A stretch of 64,000 nt of DNA from Motacilla alba alba (Eukaryota; Chordata; Aves; Passeriformes; Motacillidae). Under the pieces are notes generated by a model, which was not told the origin of the DNA, did not search any database, and worked only from the letters and a program-made list of their open reading frames with translations. The DNA lies in the NCBI RefSeq assembly GCF_015832195.1, contig NC_052018.1, forward strand, positions 29,850,115 to 29,914,114. Direction: 5' to 3'. The translations under genes and the position numbers were made by a program. Every line of letters begins with the position of its first letter. Position 1 is the stretch's first letter. Below, in pieces: positions 26,484 to 37,830 of this stretch.

Positions 26484-27081
26484 CAAAAGTGAGTTGATTA
26501 AACTTTAACTCAAACCTTCAGCAATCAGTTTCAGCCTCAGCAAAAGACAGACTAAGCTGTATGCCCAGAGGACTAGCACATCTCTCTTCTGGCAAAGCAG
26601 AAAGGGAGAGGAGATATTCTTCAGCCAAAACCCCCTTGACTGAAATGGGATTTCAGGTTCCCTGGAGACACATCTGAAACTCAGCAACGTAGAAGCTGCT
26701 TGTGCAGATCTCTCCCATGGAAATATGGCCTAGGGGAACTGATAAAAACAAAGTTGCACATTTTTTAGGACTTAATATATTAGTGCTGTCATGGCAGTTT
26801 CAGGCTGTAGTTTACCAGCTCCCAGAAAATTCCTGAGCGCTGTTACTCTTGTCTACTTGGCACCATGTTGCACTTAGTGACAGGGCAGGCACAAGACTGC
26901 ACTTATTTCTGCAAAGCAGCCAAGTGTCACGAGAAGTGGCTGCTGCAAGTCAGTTTTGGTGCAGAAAATCACAGATTTCTGGGGCCAAATGTGTTTGAGA
27001 CTGGACAAGTTGACTCTTCCGAATGTACAGTATACAGATGAAGAATTTTCATTCTTTGCAACCAAGTTTTATTTGATATCA

Positions 27082-27312
27082 TATGATTATAGAGTGGCTT
27101 GGCTTGGATTGGAAGGGACCTTAAAGATCATTTCACTCCAGCACTCCTACTACAGGCTGGGACACCTTCCACTAGACCAGGTGGTTCAAAATACCATCCA
27201 ACCTGACTTTGAATGCTTCAAGAGATGGGGCAATCACAACTTCTCTGAGTAACCTGTGTCAGTATCTCACCAGCCTCACAGAAAAAATATTTCCTAATAG
27301 CTAACGTGTTTC
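27082..27312 (-). mobile_element. CR1 LINE 3' fragment, antisense
   Basis: Plus-strand text beginning TTATAGAGTGGCTTGGCTTGG, then TTGGAAGGGACCTTAAAGATCAT, is the complement of a CR1 3' terminus. It continues through the characteristic 3' UTR blocks (GCTGGGACACCTTCCACTAGACCAGG; a block near 27248 equivalent to 'aacctgtgtcagt'; TTCCTAATAGCTAACG). It is about 230 bp, heavily 5'-truncated, and non-coding. Confidence 0.9.
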
Positions 27313-28179
27313 AAGATGGTTTGTTGTTAATTATTGAATCATTTTGTCTGCTTGAGTTTCTTGCTGGAATCACTCACATTACATTTTGAATTTGACTGCA
27401 GACAAAGTTTGATGCTCTGTCACAGTGTGGGAATCCTGTGGGGTCTCCTACTATTGTTTTGGATACTGTGCATGATCCAGACCCCTCCTTGTGCCAAGGA
27501 CACCAGGAAGCCAATTATCTGCAAAACTGTGCAGCGGACATTTGCACTTTGGTGGCCGCTTATACAGTTTTTAATAGCCTTGTAATCTCAGCTTGGCAGG
27601 ACAGAGAGAGTTTTTTCCTGTCTCTGGACTGTGCCTTGCCAGAAGTGCCTCTGCCAAGATGCAGCTCTAACAGGATTAGTCTGGAGCAGGTGATGAACCT
27701 AGGGAGTTGGTGTAATGAAAAAATATGGCTTTTTTTTACTTACTTGATGTGATTAGCAGATGAAATACGACTGGTTAGCAGCACCAGACAAACATTCTGT
27801 AGCACTCTTTAAATAGCATAATGGACCATTAGCAGCTCTAACAGGCGTTAGCTCAACCCAGCTTTGCCTGATACAATACCAACAGCCACTCTCTAGCAGG
27901 AGCCAAGTAGCAGGGATCACATCATATTTTTTCTGAAGAAAGCTTGTAGCTCAGCCTTTCACTGTTACTAAAGCAAAGACATTTTGAACCGGGACCCTGA
28001 AAACCTCATTAGAGTCAGCAGGATTTCCAACACTGTGTTCACCCAGAGGCCTAAGTCAAAGCATCCTTTGTTAGAAATATGGTGGCAGTGTATCTGTTTG
28101 GAAAATAATTATTCAGGAGAAAAGGATTGTGAAGTACACATTTAATAATGGAGGCAGGCTATCAGGATAAGCTTCCCAA
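27313..28179. other. Unique non-coding DNA, no gene recognised
   Basis: About 870 bp between two CR1 elements with no recognisable feature. Frames of 83 and 104 codons overlap each other on the plus strand and show no known motif. Confidence 0.55.
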
Positions 28180-29540
28180 AAATCATACAATTGTAACACT
28201 GAAAGAAACTTAAAAAAACCTCCAGAGCCAAACTCGTGCTTTAGAGCAGAACCAAGTATTTTTGTACTACCCATGAGACATGTTTAATATCTTCTTAAAT
28301 GTCCAGTGAAGGTGATAAAGAACCTGTTCTCAAAATTCCACTGCCTTACTGAAAACTGGGAAATGCTTTGTGATATAGAACATAATTTTGCATTACTGCA
28401 AGTCCAGCTGTCCTCTTGTTTTCAATAGACAAGAAATACAGTTAAACACTATCCAATAGATGTTTGGTATTTCAGGACCATTATTATATTCCCTCTAGCT
28501 TCCATTTTCTAATGAAAACAATAATATATTTGAGCCTTTCCTTAGAAGTCAAGGTGTCCAAAAATCATTGCTCTCTTTCTGTGGATCCTCTTTTCTCAAA
28601 GGACGGTACTAAAGCTGGACACAGTATTTCAGCAACACTGGAAATGGCCAAATTTTATTAACTCCTTTAAAATATTAACTTCTATATCTTATCTGACACT
28701 TCTGACAATACATCTCATGACATTTTTCCTTTTGAGCAGCATATTACTACTTTTGTCTCTTGTTAAAGTGTAATCCGAGACCATTTTTTGCAGAGTAATC
28801 ACAGATCCTCTCTGTATATATGCTCAAGCTGGTAATTGTGCATTTGATTTTTTCCTCTCTAAATGCAGTAGTCTGTACTTGTCTTTATTTCAGTTAATCT
28901 TATTGATTTCAGGCCATTTCTCCAATTTGTCAAGACCATTTCAAATTCTAAACTTGTCCTCCACAGGGTTTGCAACCCTCCCAGTTTGGTGTCATCAGCA
29001 AATTAATATACATGCTATTCCATCTTTTAAACTGCTAATGAAAGTATTGAACAGAACTGGCCCAAGATAGCCCCCCGCAGGAGCCTGTATAAAATGCTTA
29101 TCTGGTTTGATAGAGAGTGTTGATAAGAATGTGAATCATTCTGACTATGTTTTTTCAAGCAACATATCCATTGTACAGTAATTTCAATGAGGCTGTCTCC
29201 CACTGTGCTGTGAAATGTTGGAGAACATTATACAGAGCAGTGTCAAAAGCCCTACTGAAGTCACCACAGTGACTGTTCTCTTCTCCTGCAGGCTTGTAAA
29301 GATAGGAAATCAGGTTTAACATGACTTCTTTTTCACTAACCCATGCTGTTTCTTATCACCTTGATATTCTCTAGGCACCTATATGATACATATAATAATG
29401 TAATCACATAATAATTTGTTCCAGGATCTTTTCAGACTCTGAAATTATGCTGACTGCTCCAAAATTTTCAAGGGCTTCCTTTATTTCCTTTCTAAAGGCA
29501 GAAACCATGTCTGTCATTTTCTGTGCTCTGAAATTTCTTG
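28180..29540 (-). mobile_element. Ancient CR1-like LINE, about 1.35 kb, antisense
   Basis: On the minus strand a decayed reverse-transcriptase region can still be read: KILEQ near 29425, the helix ahead of the SRAFDT-like block near 29245, LGPVLFNT near 29050, and FADDTKLGG with FADD at 28991-29002. Stops and frameshifts interrupt it. The 3' UTR runs down to about 28180, where AAATCATACAATTGTAACAC resembles a worn CR1 tail. Divergence from the young CR1 consensus is much greater than for the 18.8-20.9 kb copy, so this is an old subfamily of the kind shared widely among amniotes. The 5' limit is approximate. It is inactive. Confidence 0.85.
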
Positions 29541-30235
29541 TGCACTCCATGTGTTTTCAAAGATACCCTCTTCAGATTGTCTCTGTTGGCTTCTTCTGGC
29601 TCAAATTCACCCCGACACACAGTCAGTAGCTCTGCAATGGTCCTCTGAGGCTGTCCGTGGTCTTCCTCACCACATCCCCGGTGCTGTGCCACAGCTCTTG
29701 CTGATGGTGAGGGAGGCACCCCTGGCTTTCCTCCCCCTGGAGTTCCCTCTCTCCCACAGCTTTGGGACTCCCACAGCAATCCAGCCCTCTGCTACCTGTC
29801 AGGGGGTATTACTGGGTTCAGTAGGTGCACTCCAAGGAAGAATTTAATATTGAGCAAGTGAATTATTACATGCCTTAAATTCTGAGAGAGAATTTTTAGC
29901 CTTTTAGCCTTTATCCTCCTGGATAAAGTCTTACTACATGCCATGATTCTATATATTCAGCCTAGTTTGCTAAGCAGGAGAGTATTTCAACATGACATGA
30001 AAGTTTGAATTTGACTAATTATTGTTCAAAATACTTTTTTCTTGGCTCAGTTTTGTATCTTTTTTTTTAATAAATATTTATTGGTTTCTGGAAACAATTG
30101 CATTTGCGAGAACCACAGCCAAAAAAAGAAAAGACATTAATATATCAGCCTTCAAGGTGTCATTTGTTGTATGCTCTCCTTCTGTTAAGTATAGCTTTTC
30201 TTTCACCTCCATCTGCCTTCTAATGAATTTGAAAG

Positions 30236-30305
30236 TAAAAAAAAAAAAAAAACCAAAAAAAACCAAACAAACAAACAGAAAAAACCCAAAAAACAAAACA
30301 AAACC
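30236..30305. repeat. A-rich simple repeat
   Basis: About 70 bases, almost all A with C interruptions, in a pattern of AAAAACC and AAACAAACAAAC. No retrotransposon body is recognisable just upstream, so I call it low-complexity DNA rather than a tail. Confidence 0.85.
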
Positions 30306-33300
30306 CTAGAAAAAATACAAAAGAGCACAAAATCCAAACTTTTGTATTGCTTACTTGTTCAAAGGGCAAAAAAAATGGAGATGATTTTCCTGGAAGAGGT
30401 GATAGAGCTTCTTGGGACAATTGTATCTGCAGTGTGGAAAACATAGTAGGTGTCCTATAGGAAACTGTCTCTGTTGAAAAGGAAAAATTACAATCTAATG
30501 TGAGTTCTCCTTCACCCTCCAATCCAAATTATTATTTGATCACAAGAAGGAACATTCTGGTAAAATCAGAATTTGGTTAATTAGGAATTATTATTATTAT
30601 TACTTCAGCTAAGGAACTTTATTTTCAGACATAAAAATCTTCTTACAGGGTTAGTTCTTTTCTGAAATCCTGCTGTGGTGTTTCTCCTGCAGTCAAGAGC
30701 TGACAAGCATCTGCACTTGCAGTGCGCCTGCCTGGCTGCATTGTGTTCTGGGTGCTGGCTGAGCAGAGAGAGGAGCACAGGGCTCACTGAGAGACTGTCT
30801 GTAACGTCCACCAAAGGAAGAGGGAAACTAAAATGATGAGTACCTTCCTCATATGTGGAGCTGAATACAGCCAAATCAACAACTGTCATATTGGCTCTGT
30901 AGTAGACATGACATTTTCAAGGTTTAATGCCAAGTGCTTTTCCTCTCCATTTCTGTTTTCACACTGAGAAGTGATCAGCATATTGATGCAAAGCACATAG
31001 CTCCACTTTTCCTCTAGCTTTGCACTAAATATTTGGGAGCTGGAGTCATAGGTGCAGGGAAACATCTCTTCCAGGAAGAGCCGTTGCACTGGACAGCCTC
31101 GACTGCAGATGTTTTTCTTTGGGAACTTTGCATTACCAGATTTTCTATACACCTACACATAGATCATAAGGTCTTAACCAATTCCCCAGGGAGCCTGCAC
31201 TTGGTGCAGTACATGAATGTAATGCCTTTAGCTTTGAACATGGCTCTCATTATTGCAGCTGAGCACGGATAGACCTCCACGAAGGCACGGTTCTTCCTCA
31301 ACCAAGACCTCCAGCACATCTGCCACATAAAACTAAAAATAAACACACTCTCTCTTCCATTAGAAATACAGGGAATTTTTCAAAGTTTGTTTTCATCTTA
31401 CACTGGGACAAAAGGTTGAACACTTTTTTTTTTTTTATAGAATAAACTATATTAATTATACTGATATCATAATTTGTGATAATTTACCATAAAAGGTAAA
31501 TTTAATTATTTTGTTTTCACATATTTTTTAAAACCTTAGTTCATCACCTCAAAGTTTTTCAGTGTGAGTGAGAGACTTTTGCACATTTTGGACTTCCAAA
31601 TACTTGTGACCTTTTTTTACCCACCTCAGATACCAGCAGAATCTGGCTACCTCACACTTTTTAATGAATTCACTTTCACAGGTTCCATGTTTATTAAGGA
31701 ATTGGTATTACTGCTGCTATACATACAGGGGAAGTAATAACTCAAGGATAGGGAAAAAGAGTATCTTTGAGATGCAGCTGTACTCTTCTTTCTGACACAT
31801 CCCATAAACATTTTTAGCTCCAAATATCAAACCACAGACTCAGACAACTGCGGACAACCTGCATCCTTCTCTTTCTCCACCCTTTTTACCTACTGCAAAC
31901 TCCCGACCTGATTCCTCAGCAACACCTGTGAGGACAGCATAGCTCTGGCACAGAACTTAATTCTCTTCTCTGTCCTTCTTGAATAGGTTTTTATCTCATG
32001 CTGAAACCAGGGACCTAGGAGATGTGCAAGCCTGTGACAGGTGTCAACAGTCCTCAAAGCTCGCACAGCCCCTGCAGGTCAGTAGGTGTGAGCTGTCAGC
32101 TCATCTGCCCAGCTGTGCCTATTGTTACTGACTGGGAAGTGAGGCCATGCTGCTGGAGAGTGCAACTCAGTTGTACTCAGCACGATAGGGGTGAAATACC
32201 CTGGCACGGAATTGCAAACACAGAGAATGTCACACAGAGAAACGGCCTGCAATCTTTCACTACATATTGCAAAAATGCCATATCTTAGGCACAATCATCC
32301 AGGTGTTGTCCCACATTGCTCATGTAGCTATGCACTGATTGCTTCTCAAACCAGCACCTAAGTGGCACCATTTATGTCATTTACAGTGATTGTGCAGTGA
32401 TTTACCACTCTCTAATAAATATTAGTTATTGCTGGTGCACTCCAGGTCTCAAGTGTTTGTTTATCATGAAAATAGAAAAGTTTTCATCACTAAATTGTCA
32501 AAATTTATAGGTTGTGACTTGTGTGTGTGAATTTCTCCTTCAACAGCTATAGGAAAGAGATATTCAGAAAAGTTCCCTTGCTCTACACAAGCCTTTCTTT
32601 TCACCCTAGGAGAATTAATTTCTATTTAGCAGGTGGAAACATTTATAAAATCCCACAGTGAAGTAAAAATAACATCATTTCTGCCATCGACACAGAACCC
32701 CCTCCCCCAGCTTTCTCAAGAGCACTTGCCCTAAGGAAATACTGCTGCAGCAAGTATAATTACAGCAGGCTAATACATACTGAAGAGCCAAGTTCTAGCA
32801 GCTTTATCACACACTGCTTTATGCCACTAAATCAGTTTTACAACATGTTTTACTAAAGATTTTCCTTAGAAACTGAGGAGATTGTGACAGGGCTTCTATC
32901 AACTGATCTCAATCCTATGGACAATTCAATAGATTGATATTGACTGGGAGACGGATATACTGGGAGATTTAAATGTATTCTTTAGTATTGACCAGACCTC
33001 CCTTCTTTTTCTGCCCATTTTTTATAAGATTTGAAACAGTCCTTCCATCTCATTATCAATTTGCTTGCTCTCATCATCCTTATTGACACCACGTTGCCTT
33101 GTGCAGATGCTGGAAGTGGAGGGTTTTGCTGTGAGTTTTGGTATCCTTTTTTAGTCTTATCTTTTCCAAGTTATACCTGGGGTACTGCAGGGTTATTCAT
33201 GACCTCCTCCTGTCCAAGTCCTGGGTAATACCTGGGGCTCAGTTTCTGTGTTTGTCCTCCCAGGTACACAGTGGAGTCTTAAAATGGCAACTTGCATCTG

Positions 33301-33524
33301 CTCTTCACTAAATGCTCTTCCAGTTCCTGGCATCATCATTTCAACAATGTCCTGCAAGGGTGAGCCACCTCTCCTCTCCAACTTAAAGTAAAATTCTACA
33401 TGCTCCACAACAAAGCGGAACTGCAATTTATGTCAACCCTACTGAATTTTATTTATAATAATTTTGAGCAACAGAATGTAAACCCCTTTCTAGGGGAAGG
33501 TGGCCAGAGCCATGTTCCATGTGC

Positions 33525-33555
33525 ACATAGGTGCATGTGTGTGTGGGTGTGTGTG
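33525..33555. repeat. (GT)n-like microsatellite
   Basis: Short, interrupted run of GT dinucleotides, including GTGTGTGTGGGTGTGTGTG. Confidence 0.8.
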
Positions 33556-34869
33556 TAACTTTGGCTGTGTTCCATCTCAACTCCCCATAGCTTCCTAGCA
33601 ATTCCAGTGCACCTTCCCTGTCCATGAGAAAGTGTGGTAGAAGCTCTGTCCTTTTCTTGTGCCATGAAGGAGCCCAAGCAGACTTTTGGTAGTAAATTCC
33701 TTTCACATTTTCCTGTCCCCCATTTCACTGCATTGTGTACTTTTTGACTGAGGCTGTGTGTGTGCATTTTAAGAGGTTTAACCAAAGGTTTTCCATGGTC
33801 AGGAAGTACATCAGGTGGGTTTCAGATGAGCTGTCAGCTTTTAGGGGCTGTTTTGTCAGAGGAAAGAACAGGACAGCATCTTTCCTTCCCCCAACTGTAC
33901 ATTTGGGAGCTTTCTGCTGTCCTGCAACTGCCCCTGGTGCCTGCAGGGCTGGGGACAGCTCAGGGAGCACTGTAAGAGGGAAGCTGAAGGCAAGTGCCCT
34001 GAGCTCCCTGAGGCTTGTGCCCTGCACCTTGCTCCAGCTTGCACCTATAGGTAGGAAGCATTTTTAAAATAGGCACAATTATATCTAATTCCAAGTTGAT
34101 GCAGTAAGCAGAATCCATGTTTTCCTAATCAAAGTAGGAATAATCACCTGTCAGTCAGTTCTGTTAGACACAGAATGAAACTCCAGGTGACAGTCACCTT
34201 CCAGGAGCACCCAGCTGGTCCTTGGCAGAGAGCACCAAAGAGTCAAAATTCCCAAGTTCCAGTACTCTAGGGCAATTAGAGGAGATTGGGAAAATGTGCA
34301 GTATTGCTGAAGATTATAAGAGAGAGTGGAGAAGCAGTGGTTAATATTGAATAATCCCTTGGGAACTCCTGCTTTTTCCCATATCTAACTTCAGTTGGTG
34401 TAGTGAAGGATGTTTGTGAAGTAAGCCTGATTCAGGTGGCAACTTGTACTGGGATCTTTTATTTTTCTCTGAAATTCAACAAGCTACAACAGATTAGGAA
34501 ATGAGGCTTCCTGTCTTTACTTTCTTCCTACTAATTATGATGGGCTGTGTAAACTCACTGCCCAGTCCAAGATCAGGGTTCAATTGTGCTAAAGCTTCGC
34601 AAAAAGATTTTTAAAATATCTTTCCCTTCCAGTGGAGAGGGGTTTTTTTAAGTCCAGGTTCATTATGATACAGATGATCAAAGAAGGACTGGCTGTCTCA
34701 GAAAAGGAAAACAAGTACCAGGGTCCCAAATAATGTAGATAATGAGTCAAAACGAATTGCCGGATAAAGGGATTTTTTTCAGGAGTCTTCTTCCAATTTG
34801 AAGTCAGTGATTTAATCCACTGCAATGCAAATCAGAATGGCTGTTCCTGGTGAGATCAAGAGTTCAACT

Positions 34870-35430
34870 TACCCAGTATCCTATCTCAGTTACAAGTGAA
34901 TCCCAGAGAATGTGGGGACAGGAGAGGAGAATAATCTCCTGTTGAGTAATCTCCTGTTCCACAACTATTTTCAGCTTAGAGAGTTTTCTGAGCCTGATGT
35001 GTTTTCTGCGCTGAGTGACCCAAAGTGAATCTCTCCTCCACAAGCATTTGTTCAGCCTCTCCCTAAACCTATACAAACACTTTGCACTTATGGCTTCCAC
35101 TGGTAAGAGGTGTCCCAAGCCTACCACCACAACTTTTCCTGGCTTTGTTTTGCACCGAGTTCCTGTTAGCTGTGTTTGTAGGCTCCTACTTCTTTTACTG
35201 GAAGAAGCAATTGCTGCTTCTTCACTTTCTTTTTGCCATCATGATGTTACACATCCAGAATATTTCTTTTTACTCTTGTTTTATCTTTTCAGGGGTATGA
35301 TCTTCCCCTGCTTGTTCTTTCAGCCAAAGATATGGGATATTTCCCCGGATTTGGGCCTCCATGATAATCTTTCCTGAACATTCCCCCAAAATAGGGGACC
35401 AAGAGACACAATAATACATCATTTTAATAT
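34870..35430 (-). mobile_element. Probable ancient CR1-like LINE 3' fragment, antisense
   Basis: The plus strand carries a series of blocks in the order expected for the complement of an old CR1 3' end: CTTATGGCTTCCACTGG, TTTTGTTTTGCACC...CTGTTAGCTGTGTTTG, ACTGGAAGAAGCAATTGCTGC, TTATCTTTTCAGGGG, and ATAGGGGACCAAGAGACACA. Similarity is patchy. The limits are estimates. Alternative: chance similarity in unique DNA, which is less likely because several blocks occur in the right order. Confidence 0.55.
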
Positions 35431-37024
35431 CTTCCCCTGTCCATTGATGATATTTCTTTGCAGACTGCTGATCTTGCTGTCATGACCTTAAAATAGACAA
35501 AGGATGGCTGGTCAGACTGGGGAACAGCTAGGATGCTTAATTAAAAACAGTAAATCTAAGGTTTTAATGGTAGTTGGAGTAAATAATGAAGTTTTACCAA
35601 CTCTTCTCTCCAAACTTTAACCTCATTTTTCATTTGAATTTACAAGTTGAATTATCATTGGATATAATTCTTGTCTATAATGTGATTTATTAAACCATGC
35701 AGGCAGGTTTATCCCAATGGGATAGTCTGCTTGGTAAGAAAAAAATGAGCTGATTAAAATGGTGTCCACTTTATCCTTATTACAAACCTCTTTCAGTACA
35801 ATAAAGTGCAGCCATGTCACAGCTCCTGGCTATTTGCAGCACTCATTATTGTCTTTATTACGCCTCTTCATATTTTGTTTCAAGCATTTACTGACATTTA
35901 CTAATGCATGTGTTCTGATTGCAAAGTGTCCATCTCAGGTCTTACAGCCAGCACAGGCTCAAGCAGGGTGTCTAAATCCATCCACCTGGCATCTGACCTA
36001 CACCTGTATGTCAGGGAAAAGGCATTTACCATCTGACATTTCAACAGTCCCAGAGCTCAAAGCACCTTTCTGCTCCAGGTATGCTGCAACACACGCCAGC
36101 AAAATGCTCCTGGTGTGGGCTTAGTTTCATACTGATAAAAAATCAGCTCGGATATTTTTGCACAAATGATTTCCTATGGTCCTTCAGGCTGATATAGGCT
36201 GGTCTAAAACTGCTTCAAACCACTTCTGCCAATTAAATGAGCAACTGCTGGAGTGTGAGTGAATATCCATGGTATTTTTATGTTATTCAGAGTCTAAAAA
36301 GCATACAGCTGTGTCTTAGGGGTCCTGAGCAAGCATTTAGCTGATTATGTCTCATTTCAGGTACTAAGTTTTTTTCCCTGTTTCAAGGGGTGGTATGCTT
36401 ATAGTTAGATTTTTTAAAGTTATTATTTATTTATTTCCAAGTATGACTGCATCTTTTCTTGCCGAGTCATCTGCCTTGTGACAGTCACTGAGCTGACTAG
36501 TGTAAACAGCAGGCTTTGCTCCTCGCTTTAGAAGACCTGCTCCTTTCTCATTTCAAGCCCATCCCTCCCCAGTGTAGTATTTCTTTCCTTCTGGGTTTAT
36601 TAATTGGCTTTGTAGTTGGATCACATAATGTAATTGTGAGGCACATTATCCAAAAGAAAGACTGCAATCTGAATGCATGAGGGAATGGAGAGTTCTTTCT
36701 GATATCTCACTGGTTCTACAAAAAGCCACACTCAAAACCTAGAGGGTTGAGTATTAGAAAATTAACCTAGAAATAGTTGCAAACAATTACTGTGCTTGCA
36801 CACATGAACATTTTCAGACAAGAGGGCAAATGCATGAAAAGTGGTATAAATGAAAAATCAGAATTCTCAAAAGCTAGTAAGAAAAAGAAAACAAAACGTG
36901 GATGAATCAGTGGCCAGGTAAGGTAAGGACACGGGAGAGTCCTTTTCTAAACATAGTAGGAGTAAAAGGAACAGTGATCTTTGTTCATTACTAAATTAGT
37001 ATAAGTTTTCCTTTAGTAAGGATG
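35431..37024. other. Unique non-coding DNA, no gene recognised
   Basis: About 1.6 kb with no recognisable feature. A frame of 121 codons at 35759-36124 (plus) shows no known motif. Confidence 0.55.
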
Positions 37025-37830
37025 TAGTAGGGCTCAGGTCCCGCCCTGTTTGACTTAACTTTTTCATCAGTGATCTAGAAACAGATATGTCCTTATTGCC
37101 AAAAACTATTCAGGTGATGGAAACATATAATCTTGATACATGACCAAAAAAACCCACAAAAGGACAGTAGTTAGAGATCTGGATTGCTTACAAAGGAGAA
37201 CAAAAATACCCTCTGTGTAACTTGCTGTGGACAAGTAGAAGTAATGTTTCAGCATAACAAGAATGTAGGAGTGTGAGATTTATATGGGGAAGTCACAGGT
37301 TCTGAAAAACGGGTCATGATTGTTCACAAGTTGAGTGCAGGCCACGGCTTTAGGTGTGGTACCAATACACATCTTGGATGTGGAAAGGAAGGCATACCAA
37401 GCAGAACTTGAAAAAATGTATCTGACAGTAATTCAATTTCTTCTAGGCATCTTTACTTCAATAGAAACATTGAGAAATTGGACATAACTCAGAGAAGAAA
37501 GCTCTGATGATTAAAGGGTTGAAAGATATGCCTTGTAACAAGGCACTCAAAATGTCAATATATTTGGATTATCAAAGGGTAGGTTAAGGAAAAGTCTGTT
37601 TTCACTTCAGAAGTACCTGCAAAAGGAAGAAAATGTTGCTAATGGAGGATCTTAAGAGTTAGTATAAGAAAATGTGGATGAAATTTGAGGTCTAAGGAAT
37701 TCACAAGAGAAATAAGTTGGAAAATTTAGAAGGCAAGATAATTCATTCTGGTAAACCACAAAGAGGTGCTAAGCAGCTCTAGGTATGTCTTTCTAAAAAG
37801 TTTGATCTTTAACAAATGATACCAGATGAA
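37025..37830 (+). mobile_element. Probable ancient CR1-like LINE fragment, sense
   Basis: The plus strand begins with a worn equivalent of the RT block LFN.FISDLE (TTTGACTTAACTTTTTCATC then AGTGATCTAGAAACAG at about 37049-37085). Later blocks match the region after FADD: GTTCACAAGTTGAGTGCAGG near 37323, AACATTGAGAAATTGGACA near 37467, and GATGATTAAAGGGTTGAAAG near 37507. The FADD motif itself is not intact. The order and spacing fit an old CR1 ORF2 3' half. Heavily mutated and inactive. Confidence 0.6.

Larger units (their letters stand above)
22208..27081. other. Unique non-coding DNA, no gene recognised
   Basis: About 4.9 kb without a recognisable gene. It contains a 43-bp tandem duplication (24151-24233), a three-unit short tandem array (25408-25477) and an alternating TATATG/TGTACA tract (26429-26483), listed separately. 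Confidence 0.6.
29541..34863. other. Unique non-coding DNA, no gene recognised
   Basis: About 5.3 kb without a recognisable gene or dispersed repeat. It includes an A-rich tract (30236-30305), a GC-richer patch at about 29.6-29.8 kb and a (GT)n-like stretch at about 33525-33555. Overlapping short frames occur on both strands near 29.6, 31.1 and 33.8 kb, but none shows a known domain or a convincing splice context. Confidence 0.55.

Noticed and set aside
29492..29847. GC-richer patch with frames on both strands (95 and 98 codons)
   Set aside because: Partly overlaps the end of the ancient CR1. No known domain and no convincing exon boundaries.
30236..30305. A-rich tract as a possible processed-pseudogene tail
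   Set aside because: No transcript-like body or target duplication is seen beside it, and its C interruptions suit a simple repeat.
30886..31346. Two successive minus-strand frames (88 and 60 codons) that might be a decayed pseudogene
   Set aside because: I recognise no protein in either, and they are separated by stops. A protein search would be needed before calling a pseudogene.
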